A stretch of DNA of 64,000 nucleotides. Source: an uncultured Lachnospiraceae bacterium. GTDB lineage: Bacteria > Bacillota > Clostridia > Lachnospirales > Lachnospiraceae. The notes below the pieces were generated by a model, which ran no database searches, had not been told where the DNA came from, and saw only the letters and a list, made by a program, of their open reading frames with translations. Shown here in pieces: positions 17,289-26,847 of the stretch (position 1 is its first letter; the number at the start of each line of letters is the position of its first letter). Where the stretch lies: contig CADCIK010000001.1 of assembly GCA_902801415.1 (NCBI GenBank), positions 1-64,000 of the forward strand, given 5' to 3'. A program made the translations under genes and the position numbers.

Positions 17289-18380
17289 TCAGGCTTTGGC
17301 GCTGTGCTTAACGATGATCATTTCCGCGGCGATCCCCGCGTCGATCTTTCCGCTCTTACTCTCGTGATCCGCTGCGACACATTCCTCAAGCGCTTCCAAC
17401 AGCTCTTCGGAGGTGTACATTTTCAGTGCCGGACGGTACTTTTTGCTGATCACAAACGGCGGCACCCCGACCAGTCTCGCGATCTCGCTGTCAGGCATCC
17501 TTCCGGACAGTTCCCGGATCTTGACGAGCTGATCAAACTGTCTTCTCATCAGGCTCAGAATGATCTGCGGAGCTGTCCTGAGCGCGCAGAGTTCCATATA
17601 GATCCCCAGCGCCTTTTTCTTATCTCTGAGGGCGATCGCCTCGATCATGTCAAAGATCCTGTCCTTGATCCGCGGACTTGTGACGTCCCGGATCGACTGC
17701 TCCGTGACTTCCTTCATTCCCATGCAGTAGCAGCAGAGCTTTTCCGCCTCTCCCGCGATATTCTGCATATCTTCACCTGTATATTCGAGAAAGAGAGCCA
17801 GCGCTTTTCCGCTGATCTGCAGGCCGGATTTGCGAAAGAGTCCGGCAGTCCAGGCGCGGAGATCTCCCTCGTCGGGCGTCGTGCATTCCAGGATCTCGCC
17901 CGTCTTCTCCTTCTGGCTCTTTGCGATCGCTTTATAGAGACGCCCTCTCTTATCCACGTTCTCTTCCACTAAAACGATGGCTGTCGTGTCCGGGATCTGC
18001 GCTATATAATCCGCGATCCTGTCCGCCTCCTCGGCGATCGAAGAAGAAGACTTGCTTCCGGTCACGCTCTTCGCGGCCGCTTTGGGATTCAGAAGGCCCG
18101 TATTCTCCAGTACGATCACCCTTCTGTCCGCGAAAAAAGGCAGAGTCTGCGCCATTTCGATCAGCTCCCGGCTCGTTACGTCCGAGCCGCTGTAGCGGGA
18201 AAGGTTCATTTCGTCCCCGTCGCCGAGAAGCGCTCTCACAAGCTTATCCTTGTTCTGCAGACGCAGGTAAGCCTGTTCGCCGCACAGCAGGTAGATCCGT
18301 CTGTAATCGCCGCTTTTCAGCTCTTCATTCAGTTGTCTCTGTTTTGCCGCAAAATCGCTTTTTGCCTGCCTGGCTGCCAT
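17289..18380 (-). CDS. holA: DNA polymerase III delta subunit
   Basis: HolA is the clamp-loader subunit that opens the beta sliding clamp. The chosen start is MAARQAKSDF at 18380, because GGTGGG lies a few bases upstream; an in-frame ATG at 18419 would add 13 residues. This gives 363 residues. Recognisable features are RIYLLCGEQAYL near the N-terminus, the LPFFADRRVIVLEN segment, LRTAPQIILSLMRRQFDQL in the C-terminal domain, and a PPFVISKKYRPAL motif. It lies between comEC and mutY, the comEC-holA order common in Firmicutes. Confidence 0.92.
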   Translation of the reverse strand: MAARQAKSDFAAKQRQLNEELKSGDYRRIYLLCGEQAYLRLQNKDKLVRALLGDGDEMNLSRYSGSDVTSRELIEMAQTLPFFADRRVIVLENTGLLNPKAAAKSVTGSKSSSSIAEEADRIADYIAQIPDTTAIVLVEENVDKRGRLYKAIAKSQKEKTGEILECTTPDEGDLRAWTAGLFRKSGLQISGKALALFLEYTGEDMQNIAGEAEKLCCYCMGMKEVTEQSIRDVTSPRIKDRIFDMIEAIALRDKKKALGIYMELCALRTAPQIILSLMRRQFDQLVKIRELSGRMPDSEIARLVGVPPFVISKKYRPALKMYTSEELLEALEECVAADHESKSGKIDAGIAAEMIIVKHSAKA

Positions 18381-18449
18381 GATCCCACCGTTTATCCTGA
18401 TATATTTCAGACATTTCATTTTTCATTGAATGACATTCCATGCATTTTG

Positions 18450-20732
18450 TCAATAAAATGTGTGCACACTATATACAGCCTTTCCGTCGGTCACAATGCG
18501 GATCTGTCCGTCCAGCCGTGTGTCGAGTATACGCATTCCGGATTTTTTGAGCCGATCCAGTGTTTGCGGCGCCGGATGTCCGTAGGGATTGTCTTTTCCG
18601 CAGGAGATCAGCGCTGTTTTGGCAGGGAAATGAGAAAGAAGCCGCTCTGAAGTTGCCGCTGCGCTCCCGTGATGCGCGACTTTCAGCACGTCTGTCGGCA
18701 GGATCTCTTCACCGGTATCGGTCAAAAGATCCCTCTCCCCTTCTCCTTCGAGGTCTCCTGTCAGAAGGGCGGAGAACGATCCGTATTGAACGCGAAGCAC
18801 CGCTGAGCAGGAATTGGCGTCCTCATAGCGCGCGCCTTCCTCAGGGTGCAGACACCGGATCTTCAATTCTCCCTTTGAAAAGGCCATTCCTCTGTGCAGG
18901 TATGTGACAGTGATCCCGTGCTCCCTCGCTCTCTCAAGGATCTGCGTGTAGTTCTTTCCCCGTTCCTCTTTGTCCACGTAAGGCATGCAGATATCGCGGA
19001 CCCGGATGCTGCCGGGCTGACCTGCCATATTCAGCACTTCCAGAAGGCCGCTGCAGTGGTCCAGGTCTTCATGTGTCAGGACCCAGTGGTCAACGGTTCC
19101 TATGCCGTGATATTTGAGAAAAGGAATGATTATGTATTCACCGACCTTCTGGCGGGACGAGCTGCCGCCGTCGACCATAAGCGTCTGCCGGCCGCATTCG
19201 TCCCGCACCTGCAGACAGAGTCCGTCGCCCTGCCCTACATCCAGCATGCTGAGCGCGCAGGGCGGACGAAAGCGGACAAAGAAGATCATAATAACGGCAA
19301 GCGCGATACAACCGCTCCGGGCGATCGAGGCGCGGATCTGATGGTCTTCAAATAACCGGCCCAGCACAGCAGCAGCCGTGATCAGCAGATAATAGACAGG
19401 GATCTCCCAGTTATGCGGCCTTCCCGGCGTCAGTGTATAGAAAGGCAAATGCTCTGTCAGGACACATAACTGTTCGAACCCCCACAGAATGACTGCAGGG
19501 ATCTGTGCGGTCAGATGTGCCAGGAAAGCCAGAAGTCCGCCTGCCAGGGGCAGGATATTGGTCAGAATACCTGCCAGAACGGAGATGCACAGAGCTGCGG
19601 TCCCGCCGGCCATCAGGAAAGGTGCCAGCGCGATCACGATCAGGTTGAGGACAATGGAATAAAGCGGAAATGTATAATAGAACATGAGCTGTACGGGAAC
19701 GGTACAGATCACTACGCAGAAAGGACGAAAGTGTCCCGGAAAGGACCGGCTCACAGTGCCCATAGCGAGAACGGCCGTAAAGGAGAACAGAAATCCGCTG
19801 TGAAAGATCAGGCAGGGCTGTCCGGCAAGGAGAAGCACGGCTGCTGCGGCAAGCGCTGTGAGCAGATCGTAGGTGCGCCCGAATGCCATTGCGGCCGCCT
19901 GAAATCCGAACATCACGACTGCCCGCTGACAGGATGTATGCATGCCTGTCATCTCTCCGTAAAAGTATAAGAAAAGGATCGTGATCAGAGCGGCCGGCGC
20001 GGCAGGCACTCTCATCTTTTTCAGAAACCGGAAGAGAGCCATGCCGAGCAGAGAGATATGAAGTCCCGAGATACAGATCACATGGAGGATCCCCGATGCC
20101 TGATACCGCTCTTTGATCCCCGGCTCAACAAGTCCGCTCTGGCCCAGCAGCATGGCTTTCATGACAGAAGCGCATTCTTTCTCAAACGGACCGGCAGACG
20201 CGTCAAACATGCGGTCAACAGCGTCGGATAATTCCCCCCTCAGCCGGTAGAGATATGCGCGGACCGGATCCCCTGTCATGGTGTATCCCAGAATATGACC
20301 GTCACTGAGGGAAAACAGATACCCTCCGATCTCCCTGTAGTGCCTGTAGGCGTCAAACTGTCCGTCATTGGACGGATGCGCGAACAGGCGCATCTGCCCC
20401 CTTATGCGGACTCTTGCGCCTTCCCGGGCCCATGCCTGCTGTACATCGGTCTCATCACTGATGCTGCACAGTACCAGGTCATCGCGCATGACCGGAAATG
20501 ACATGGACGCGCGCAGTCCCCCTTCGATCTGTACCTGCCCGAGTGTCAGCTTCAGATACGGATCACTGCCGCTGCCCTTTAAGGCGTATTCCTTAAACTC
20601 CACCGTTCCGGTCAGTGTCACGTACTTTCCGTCTGCCCTCTCGTCGATCTCGTCCCGGGGAGGACAGATCAGGACCGAGATCCAGACTGCAGCGGCAAAA
20701 AGGACAGCAAAAAGACATAAAGGTCTTCGCAA
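18450..20732 (-). CDS. comEC: ComEC/Rec2-type DNA uptake channel
   Basis: ComEC forms the membrane channel for single-stranded DNA during transformation. The 760-residue protein has an N-terminal membrane and OB-like domain, a central Competence domain with many membrane segments (about 200-480, beginning VICISGLHISLLGMALF), and a C-terminal metallo-beta-lactamase domain with LDVGQGDGLCLQV, THEDLDHCSG and VAHHGS. The start is a TTG at 20730-20732 behind GGAGGAAACAA; no better ATG lies in frame. comEA is in the window at 24704, but no other competence gene is. Both genes look complete, so DNA uptake is possible. Confidence 0.93.
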   Translation of the reverse strand: MRRPLCLFAVLFAAAVWISVLICPPRDEIDERADGKYVTLTGTVEFKEYALKGSGSDPYLKLTLGQVQIEGGLRASMSFPVMRDDLVLCSISDETDVQQAWAREGARVRIRGQMRLFAHPSNDGQFDAYRHYREIGGYLFSLSDGHILGYTMTGDPVRAYLYRLRGELSDAVDRMFDASAGPFEKECASVMKAMLLGQSGLVEPGIKERYQASGILHVICISGLHISLLGMALFRFLKKMRVPAAPAALITILFLYFYGEMTGMHTSCQRAVVMFGFQAAAMAFGRTYDLLTALAAAAVLLLAGQPCLIFHSGFLFSFTAVLAMGTVSRSFPGHFRPFCVVICTVPVQLMFYYTFPLYSIVLNLIVIALAPFLMAGGTAALCISVLAGILTNILPLAGGLLAFLAHLTAQIPAVILWGFEQLCVLTEHLPFYTLTPGRPHNWEIPVYYLLITAAAVLGRLFEDHQIRASIARSGCIALAVIMIFFVRFRPPCALSMLDVGQGDGLCLQVRDECGRQTLMVDGGSSSRQKVGEYIIIPFLKYHGIGTVDHWVLTHEDLDHCSGLLEVLNMAGQPGSIRVRDICMPYVDKEERGKNYTQILERAREHGITVTYLHRGMAFSKGELKIRCLHPEEGARYEDANSCSAVLRVQYGSFSALLTGDLEGEGERDLLTDTGEEILPTDVLKVAHHGSAAATSERLLSHFPAKTALISCGKDNPYGHPAPQTLDRLKKSGMRILDTRLDGQIRIVTDGKAVYSVHTFY

Positions 20733-20852
20733 TTGTTTCCTCCTTCATAAATCTCTTTACGTTTGTGCGGGGCAAAACTCTGCCCGTTCAGGATATGGGA
20801 TTACCTCTGCCGGAACCGGCATCGGGGCGGGCCGAACGGCCCTGATATCATT

Positions 20853-20881
20853 AATCTATGACAATCCCTGACAAATTGCAA
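20853..20881 (-). promoter_or_regulatory. Probable promoter of comEC-holA-mutY
   Basis: On the minus strand TTGCAA (20881-20876) and TAGATT (20858-20853) are separated by 17 bases. The pair lies between the terminator at 20900-20953 and the comEC start, leaving a leader of about 115 bases. That leader contains small GC-rich inverted repeats of no clear identity. Confidence 0.4.
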
Positions 20882-20899
20882 GACTGCAGGGAACGCATG

Positions 20900-20953
20900 A
20901 AAAAGCGGCTTCGCCGGAGGATCTGTATGGACCGCTTCCGGTAAAGCCGCTTT
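20900..20953 (-). terminator. Terminator after the GerMN lipoprotein gene
   Basis: The outer stem AAAGCGGCTT/AAGCCGCTTT encloses an inner CCGGA/TCCGG pairing. The minus-strand transcript ends the hairpin in a run of T. It lies 34 bases after the stop at 20987. Confidence 0.7.
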
Positions 20954-20986
20954 CTTAAGCAATATAAGTTGTTTCGTCTGACTGTG

Positions 20987-21922
20987 TTATTCTTCCGCTT
21001 TCTCTTCAGGCTGACCCTCAACGATATCCTTATTCATGCGGAAGTTTCCGGCCAGGGAGATGGATTCCATAAAGACCGTGTCAGGCTGTCCCTCAACGGA
21101 AATCTGCACAGCATCGATGCTGGGAAGCTCGCAGAGGGAATTGACAATGGAATACAGGGCTGTCTGCGCCTGCACATCCGGATGGCCGGTCTGGAAAGCG
21201 CTGCTCAGGTTCACGTAGCAGATCTTGTCTCTCGTCGTCACATTGATCACTTTGGCCTCGCTGTTGACCGTCGGATACGCGAAGTTGCCGTTGGGTCCCT
21301 CGATGACCTGCTCCAGAACGATCCTCTCCAAGGGCATATTACTGTTGTAAACGACAGTGCGGTATGCATCTACAAGCATGTCGCCGCTCTTGTTGGCAAA
21401 ATAGAGATGAAGCCTGACTCTCTCATAATTGCGCATTTCCATGTAGGAGTTATAAATGAACTGGTCCGGTTCCATGATGCCGGGCTCTTCGCCGTCCGCG
21501 TCGTGAAACTTTTCTCCGTCCACAAGGAAATAGACACCGTCGATCTCAGAAAAGCTGCACATCGTATTGACGATCGCAGTGCGCGTCAGAACTTCTTCCA
21601 CAGCGCTAAGATCGTAGTACTCAGGTGAAAAATTGAGCGTGACGATACTGCCCCTTGTCTCACTGGTGAGCAGCCTGAAATCCGTTACCGGCGCGCGCAG
21701 CGTCATCTCCTTGGGCTGTACGCACAATTTGGCGACAAGCTCTTCAATGATCCGTTCACGGTCATCGGCCTCAGGCGTGTAGTTCTGTTCCTGCAGGGCG
21801 TGATCCGCCTTGTTCAGGTAATAGATCCTGATGCCGCTCTTGTCGGCTCCTTTTCTGCCGCAGGCGCTGAGGAAAAGACACAGTATTAGTATTGTAAGAC
21901 AAAGACCTGTTCTTCTTTTCAA
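20987..21922 (-). CDS. GerMN-domain lipoprotein
   Basis: The 311-residue lipoprotein has a signal peptide ending in LSAC (Cys near residue 21). Two GerMN modules follow, near 30-165 and 175-300; the second contains LERIVLEQVIEGP, NVTTRDKICYVNLSSAF and QTALYSIVNSLCELP. GerMN proteins act at the cell envelope. In Bacillus subtilis GerM is involved in sporulation and germination, but the domain also occurs in non-sporulation lipoproteins such as LpqB of actinobacteria. The gene overlaps the upstream histidine kinase by 4 bases, so it may serve in signal sensing, as LpqB does with MtrAB. Confidence 0.88.
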   Translation of the reverse strand: MKRRTGLCLTILILCLFLSACGRKGADKSGIRIYYLNKADHALQEQNYTPEADDRERIIEELVAKLCVQPKEMTLRAPVTDFRLLTSETRGSIVTLNFSPEYYDLSAVEEVLTRTAIVNTMCSFSEIDGVYFLVDGEKFHDADGEEPGIMEPDQFIYNSYMEMRNYERVRLHLYFANKSGDMLVDAYRTVVYNSNMPLERIVLEQVIEGPNGNFAYPTVNSEAKVINVTTRDKICYVNLSSAFQTGHPDVQAQTALYSIVNSLCELPSIDAVQISVEGQPDTVFMESISLAGNFRMNKDIVEGQPEEKAEE

Positions 21923-23952
21923 ACTTTCTCCTTCGGCGTCTTTTCTGCGGCTGCTTTTCCGGCAGATGTGCTGCCGGATGTATTAGTTCCCGCAGTTTTA
22001 CTTTGCGCGGTTTTATTTGCCGCCGGTTTATTTCCGGCCTGTTTGGAACCTGCCGGTCTGGAGCCTGCGGGCCTGCTTCCGGCTGTCTTGGAACCTGCCG
22101 GCCTGCTGCCTGCGGGCCTGCTTCCGGCCGTCTTGGAACCTGCCGGTCTGCTGCCTGCAGATCTGCTTGCAGTCTGTTTGGAACCTGCCGGTCTGCTGCC
22201 TGCGGTTTTAGTTCCGGATGTCCTGGAACCTGCAGATTTGCTTCCGGCCGCTTTTGCGGACGCGGATTTTTTTACATTACCGGTGCCGCCGGTGCCGGGT
22301 CCGGCTTGGGAAGCGGGTTTCTTTTTGGCGTGCGCTGTGCCTGTGATTTTCCTCTTAGCAGCTTCCGCGGAAGTGCTCTTTATGTGCTCGGAGGCTGCGT
22401 TTTCACGTGTCCTGCGTACACGTCCGCGCTGCCTGCGCAGTTCCTTCGGATGGGCGACATAGGTCAGGGGTACGGTCACCGTAAACTTAGTGCCCTCGCC
22501 GAGAATACTCTGCACGTCGATCGCGCCGTGATGCTGCAGGATAATGCTCTTGGTGATGGAAAGACCGAGTCCTGTGCCGCCTACCTCTCTGGACCTTGAT
22601 TTATCTACTCTGTAGAAGCGGTCGTAGATCTTATCGAGGGAATCCTGCGGGATTCCGACGCCGGTATCTTCCACACTGATGAAGAAGTTATAGGGATCCG
22701 CATTGATGGTCAAACGGACCTTTCCGTGATCCCGGTTGTATTTGACCGCGTTTTCAACAAGGTTTGTGATGACCATGATCATCTTGGTCTCGTCGATCTC
22801 CGCGTATACTTCTCTCATACTGACCATCGTCAGCTCAATATCCCTCTTCTGCGCGATAGGCCTGACCCTTTTCAGGATCAGTTCGCACATCTCGTTGACG
22901 TTGCACTCCTTGATATTGAGTTTGGAGTCCTTGCGGTCCATGCGGACAAGAGTGAGCAGTTCTGTAATGATCTGATTCTCTCTGTCCACCTCGTTTTTGA
23001 TATCTTCCATGAATTCGCGGTACATCTCCACGGGAGCGTTATCCATCTGCAGCAGAGAATCGGCCAGAACTTTCATGGAAGTCATGGGCGTCTTGAGCTC
23101 ATGGGATACATTGGAGACAAATTCCTGCCTGGATTCATCCAGCGCGTTCATGCGGGCCAGTACCTGATTAAACGCATCCGCAATATGCTCCGTCTCCAGA
23201 AACGCAGGCGCCTTGATGGGATCTGTAGAATAGCCTGCCTTGACTGCGGAGATCTCTCCGGAAAGCTTCTCGAACGGCTTCATCAGAACAGTGGATAGAA
23301 CTAATGAAATTAATAAAACCGCCAGAATCAGGATCACTTCCAGGAGCATCGCCTTCCGGCTTAGTATTCCCAGGGTATTCCTGATTGAGACGGTTGAAAC
23401 GCTTGCGAGTAGAACGCCTTTAACGACCTCCTCGCCGGAAACATCCAGTGAGGATTCCTCGTTATCGGACCTGCTGTCTGTGTAAATGGTCTCTATGATC
23501 GGAGTCACAATTTCGATAAAGCCGTCGCGACGGTCATAGTTGGAAGTACTTCCCGTATTACCCTGCAGCAGACATTTGACCACATCCGGCGAGACGATCG
23601 TCTTGCCATCCGACATGGAATAGGTGTCCTTCATTACCTTGAGGTGATCACTGATCACCAGGATGCGCCCGTCATAGAGTGCTGAGAATTCGGCAAGTTC
23701 AGCGCCGATCAGTTCAGAGGACTGATCGGTCAGATAGTCGTAACTGATCAGATGATTGGCCAGTGCACGCAGATGCGTCTCTACTTCCTCGGTTCTGACT
23801 TCCACGGCTCGCGACTCATAATTGCTCAGTATCCCGTAGTGCAGAATGACGCATGGAACCAGTCCCACTACGAAGAAGATTATGAACAGCCTCATTCTCA
23901 GGCTTCGGACCACTGAGAATTTCCGGATCAGCTCTTTGAGCTTATCTGTCAT
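21919..23952 (-). CDS. Sensor histidine kinase (WalK/ResE-like) with long basic repetitive tail
   Basis: This membrane sensor autophosphorylates on His284 (FVSNVSHELKTPM) and should signal to the adjacent response regulator. Layout: membrane helix about 20-42, extracellular sensor about 43-195, second helix about 203-226, HAMP about 227-275, HisKA, then the ATP-binding domain with N-box NLVENAVKYN (397-406), EDTGVGIP and GGTGLGLS. The kinase ends near residue 495. It is followed by about 180 residues rich in Lys, Arg, Ser, Ala and Gly, including at least a dozen SxxAG pentapeptides (566-640). Such a basic cytoplasmic tail is not usual in the family. It overlaps the regulator gene by 11 bases. 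Confidence 0.93.
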   Translation of the reverse strand: MTDKLKELIRKFSVVRSLRMRLFIIFFVVGLVPCVILHYGILSNYESRAVEVRTEEVETHLRALANHLISYDYLTDQSSELIGAELAEFSALYDGRILVISDHLKVMKDTYSMSDGKTIVSPDVVKCLLQGNTGSTSNYDRRDGFIEIVTPIIETIYTDSRSDNEESSLDVSGEEVVKGVLLASVSTVSIRNTLGILSRKAMLLEVILILAVLLISLVLSTVLMKPFEKLSGEISAVKAGYSTDPIKAPAFLETEHIADAFNQVLARMNALDESRQEFVSNVSHELKTPMTSMKVLADSLLQMDNAPVEMYREFMEDIKNEVDRENQIITELLTLVRMDRKDSKLNIKECNVNEMCELILKRVRPIAQKRDIELTMVSMREVYAEIDETKMIMVITNLVENAVKYNRDHGKVRLTINADPYNFFISVEDTGVGIPQDSLDKIYDRFYRVDKSRSREVGGTGLGLSITKSIILQHHGAIDVQSILGEGTKFTVTVPLTYVAHPKELRRQRGRVRRTRENAASEHIKSTSAEAAKRKITGTAHAKKKPASQAGPGTGGTGNVKKSASAKAAGSKSAGSRTSGTKTAGSRPAGSKQTASRSAGSRPAGSKTAGSRPAGSRPAGSKTAGSRPAGSRPAGSKQAGNKPAANKTAQSKTAGTNTSGSTSAGKAAAEKTPKEKV
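22017..22257 (-). repeat. Tandem repeat encoding S-(K/R)-(P/T/S)-A-G pentapeptides in the kinase tail
   Basis: About 240 bases of degenerate 15-base units, some grouped into 30- to 45-base higher-order copies, keep the reading frame throughout. They encode residues 566-645 of the histidine kinase. Length variation between strains is likely because such arrays slip during replication. Confidence 0.85.
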
Positions 23953-24646
23953 TTTGTCTGAAGTAATAGCCTACGCCCCATTTGGTCTGTACATAGACAG
24001 GCTCGGAAGCGTTAGGCTCCACCTTTTCGCGAAGTCTTCTGATGTGAACATCCACTGTTCTCACATCGCCGGGGTAGTCCTTGCCCCAGACAGTCTGCAG
24101 CAGCATGGAGCGGCTGTACACCTTTCCGGGATGGGTGGCAAGAAGCTCGAGAAGCTCGAATTCCTTGCTGGTGAGATTGATCTCTTTGCCGGCTACGCTG
24201 ACTCTGCGGTTGTCAAAATCCATCCGCAGGTCGCCGTTCTCAAGGATCCTGTCTTCTTCCTCCGATTTCTCTTTGCGGCCTCCCGCAACTCTTCGGATGA
24301 TCGCCTTGATCCTTGCCTTTACTTCAAGAATATTGAAGGGCTTGGTGATATAGTCGTCCGCGCCGTAGTCAAGGCCGAGGATCTTATCCATATCTTCACC
24401 CTTTGCCGTAAGCATGATTACAGGAACAGAGGAGAATTCTCTGATCTGCTGGAGCACTTCCAGTCCTGAGTGTTTGGGAAGCATTACATCGAGCAGAATG
24501 ATGTCGTACTTGTTTTCAGACGCCTTCTGGAGCGCCTCGTCGCCATCATAAGCTGTATCAACATCATAACCGTCCTGCAGAAGACTGAATCGTATTCCCT
24601 TTACGATCATCTTTTCATCATCGACCACAAGTACCTTCGTTGCCAT
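23942..24646 (-). CDS. OmpR/PhoB-family response regulator (WalR/PhoP-like)
   Basis: The 234-residue regulator has an N-terminal receiver domain (VLVVDDEKMI, phosphorylated Asp in IILLDVMLP near 53, VIMLTAKGED, ADDYITKPF) and a C-terminal winged-helix DNA-binding domain (NLTSKEFELLELLATHPGKV, then VDVHIRRLREKVE). All catalytic residues are present. It is co-transcribed with the kinase, which starts inside its last codons. The pair resembles WalRK, the cell-wall homeostasis system of Firmicutes, but the usual walHIJ genes do not follow, so the identification is tentative. Confidence 0.94.
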   Translation of the reverse strand: MATKVLVVDDEKMIVKGIRFSLLQDGYDVDTAYDGDEALQKASENKYDIILLDVMLPKHSGLEVLQQIREFSSVPVIMLTAKGEDMDKILGLDYGADDYITKPFNILEVKARIKAIIRRVAGGRKEKSEEEDRILENGDLRMDFDNRRVSVAGKEINLTSKEFELLELLATHPGKVYSRSMLLQTVWGKDYPGDVRTVDVHIRRLREKVEPNASEPVYVQTKWGVGYYFRQNDR

Positions 24647-24703
24647 TCATTTCTCCTCTCTTTGTATCCGGCGTCCGCCTTACGGCTTCTGCTCATCATA
24701 AGA

Positions 24704-25366
24704 TCATTCCACTGTAATATGATCTTTAATGTTCTCATACATTGCTTCACCGATCCCGTTCACATTCATGACTTCTTCACAGGAAGTAAAATCCCCGTGC
24801 GCCTGTCTGTAAGCGATGATCCGCTCCGCTTTGCTCTCACCTATTCCCGGCAGCTCCATCAGCTCCTGCCTGGAGGCGTGATTGATATTGACGCGTCCGT
24901 CTGTACCGCGCCTTTGCGCCGCACCGGCCGGTTCCTGATCCGACGCGCCTTGAAGGCGCATTGCCTCGGCCTCATCAAGTGTGGGGATCTCAACGCGCTG
25001 CGTATCATAGACAAATTCGGCAAGATTGACATAAGTCCTGTCAGCATCTTCGCTGAATCCGCCGGCCGCTCTGACCGCGTCGATCACCCTCGATCCCTCC
25101 GGCAGTTTGTATACGCCTTCGCGCTCAACTGCGCCGCACACAAAAACACAGACAGAGGAGGCAGCTGCCGCTTCATCCTCTGTATGGTCTTTACCGCTAT
25201 CCTCAACGGCCCGCTCACTGATCTCCCGGGCATATCCGGTTTCGGTAAATCCCTCATCCGCTTCGTCTCTCCCGCATCCGCCGCATGTAAGAACCGCAGC
25301 CGCGAGAAGACAAGATATTACAATTATAGGCTGTGATATTAATGAAAATATAAGACGAGATTGCAT
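24704..25366 (-). CDS. comEA: ComEA-like helix-hairpin-helix DNA-binding protein
   Basis: ComEA binds incoming DNA outside the membrane and hands it to ComEC. The 220 residues have an N-terminal membrane anchor (about 10-30) that ends in CGGC and could be a lipobox. A SLBB-type domain follows (SVCVFVCGAVEREGVYKLPEGSRV), then a linker and a double helix-hairpin-helix domain at the C-terminus (VNINHASRQELMELPGIGESKAERIIAYR). AGGGGA precedes the ATG. comEC lies about 4 kb away on the same strand rather than next to it. Confidence 0.9.
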   Translation of the reverse strand: MQSRLIFSLISQPIIVISCLLAAAVLTCGGCGRDEADEGFTETGYAREISERAVEDSGKDHTEDEAAAASSVCVFVCGAVEREGVYKLPEGSRVIDAVRAAGGFSEDADRTYVNLAEFVYDTQRVEIPTLDEAEAMRLQGASDQEPAGAAQRRGTDGRVNINHASRQELMELPGIGESKAERIIAYRQAHGDFTSCEEVMNVNGIGEAMYENIKDHITVE

Positions 25367-25510
25367 AGTTGTCCCCTTCTTCTAAAGAGACCCGCTATGC
25401 GACAACATTATTGTAATCATTGCTGTAATATTTTACAAGAATAATTCTGCTTTTTTAGTCTGCACTTTTTGAGTTGATATTAATATGAATACAAAATATG
25501 GTGATCCCAT

Positions 25511-25550
25511 AAAAAAACCCCACAATATGGGCGAACCGTCTATTGCGGGG
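25511..25550 (-). terminator. Terminator of the arginine operon
   Basis: A 10-bp stem (25518-25527 with 25541-25550) is fully paired on the minus strand with one G-U pair, and is followed by seven T. It lies 31 bases after the argD stop. Confidence 0.8.
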
Positions 25551-25580
25551 ATTTTTGTAAAAATTATTAAGATTCAGTGA

Positions 25581-26780
25581 TCATGCACAGACCGCGCTGA
25601 ACGCGTCGTCAAGGATCGAAACCATCTCGTCGATCTCCTTTTCGGTGATGATGAGAGGAGGAAGGATGCGGATGATATCGGAACCCGCGTTGATCAGGAT
25701 CAGACCGTTGTCCATGGCCTTTGCAATAATATCCTTTACAGGGCCTTTGCATACAATGCCCTGCATGAAGCCGCGTCCGCGGCGAAGGATGCAGTGATCA
25801 TGCCTGGCAACAAGTTCATCCAGCTTCTTCTCCAGATAAGGCGCCGTATTGCGGACGTGGTCTGTGATCTGCAGGGCCTCATACTGGTCCAGTACCGCGT
25901 TGACAGCTGCGCATGCGAGCGGGTTGCCGCCATAAGTGGTCCCGTGATCGCCTGCAGTCAGTGAGTGGTCCGCGACTTTCTGGGTCATCATAAAAGCGCC
26001 GACGGGAATGCCGCAGCCCAGAGCCTTGGCGCTTGTCATAATATCGGGCTTGATACCGAATTTCTGCCATGCGTACATATAGCCGGTGCGCCCCATGCCG
26101 CACTGTACTTCGTCGAAGATCAGAAGGATATCTCTCTCATTGCAGAGATCTCTGACCGCGCGCAGGAATTCCTCCTTAGCCGGAACGATACCGCCTTCAC
26201 CCTGCACCACTTCCATGATGATCGCGCAGGTCTTGTCGGTCAGAGCACCCAGAATGCTGTCCATATCGTTCATTCTGGCAAATCTTGCCTCGCAGGGCAT
26301 AGCGCCGAAAGCTTCTCTGTAGTGGCTGTTGCCGGTCACGGAGAGAGCTCCGTATGTGCGCCCGTGGAAGGAGTGCTCGAGCGCGATCACCTGATGATCC
26401 GATGCGCCGTCCTTTACATAGGCGTACTTGATCGCGGCCTTCAGCGCGCCTTCAACCGCCTCCGCGCCTGAGTTTGCAAAGAACACTCTGTCCATTCCGC
26501 TGATCTTTTTCATGCGGTGCGCCGCTTTGATGGCGGGCTCGTTATAGAAATAGTTGGACGTGTGGAGGATCTTGCCGATCTGCTCCTTCAGCGCGTTGTT
26601 ATAGTATTCATTGCTGTATCCGAGCGCGAATACGCCGATACCGGACATAAAATCAAGGTATTTTTTGCCCTCTGCGTCGTAAAGATAAACGTCCTCTCCG
26701 TGATCGAGAACGATCTGATAGCGGTTATATGTGTGGAGCAGATCCTGCTCGGCCTGCTCGATCATCGATTTCATTGTCAT
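25581..26780 (-). CDS. argD: Acetylornithine aminotransferase
   Basis: ArgD is a PLP-dependent enzyme that converts N-acetylglutamate semialdehyde to N-acetylornithine. The 399 residues show the class III aminotransferase pattern: GIGVFALGYSN, FFANSGAEAVEGALK, EHSFHGRTYGALS, FDEVQCGMGRTG, and the PLP lysine in TSAKALGCGIPVGAF. It is the last gene of GNAT-argJ-argB-argD. Its position supports ArgD over other class III aminotransferases. Confidence 0.95.
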   Translation of the reverse strand: MTMKSMIEQAEQDLLHTYNRYQIVLDHGEDVYLYDAEGKKYLDFMSGIGVFALGYSNEYYNNALKEQIGKILHTSNYFYNEPAIKAAHRMKKISGMDRVFFANSGAEAVEGALKAAIKYAYVKDGASDHQVIALEHSFHGRTYGALSVTGNSHYREAFGAMPCEARFARMNDMDSILGALTDKTCAIIMEVVQGEGGIVPAKEEFLRAVRDLCNERDILLIFDEVQCGMGRTGYMYAWQKFGIKPDIMTSAKALGCGIPVGAFMMTQKVADHSLTAGDHGTTYGGNPLACAAVNAVLDQYEALQITDHVRNTAPYLEKKLDELVARHDHCILRRGRGFMQGIVCKGPVKDIIAKAMDNGLILINAGSDIIRILPPLIITEKEIDEMVSILDDAFSAVCA

Positions 26781-26847
26781 GATTGCTGCTCCTTATCTCC
26801 GATCATTCAGTCGGCTTTGTCGTACGCAGTTGATTTCCGCGCCTTGA

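Noticed and set aside
19465..19490. GTTCGAAC-like string resembling a tRNA T-arm
   Set aside because: It lies inside comEC and no acceptor or anticodon stem can be drawn around it.
22017..22257. GC-rich repeats resembling a CRISPR array or minisatellite outside genes
   Set aside because: They keep the frame of the histidine kinase and encode SxxAG pentads; no spacers.
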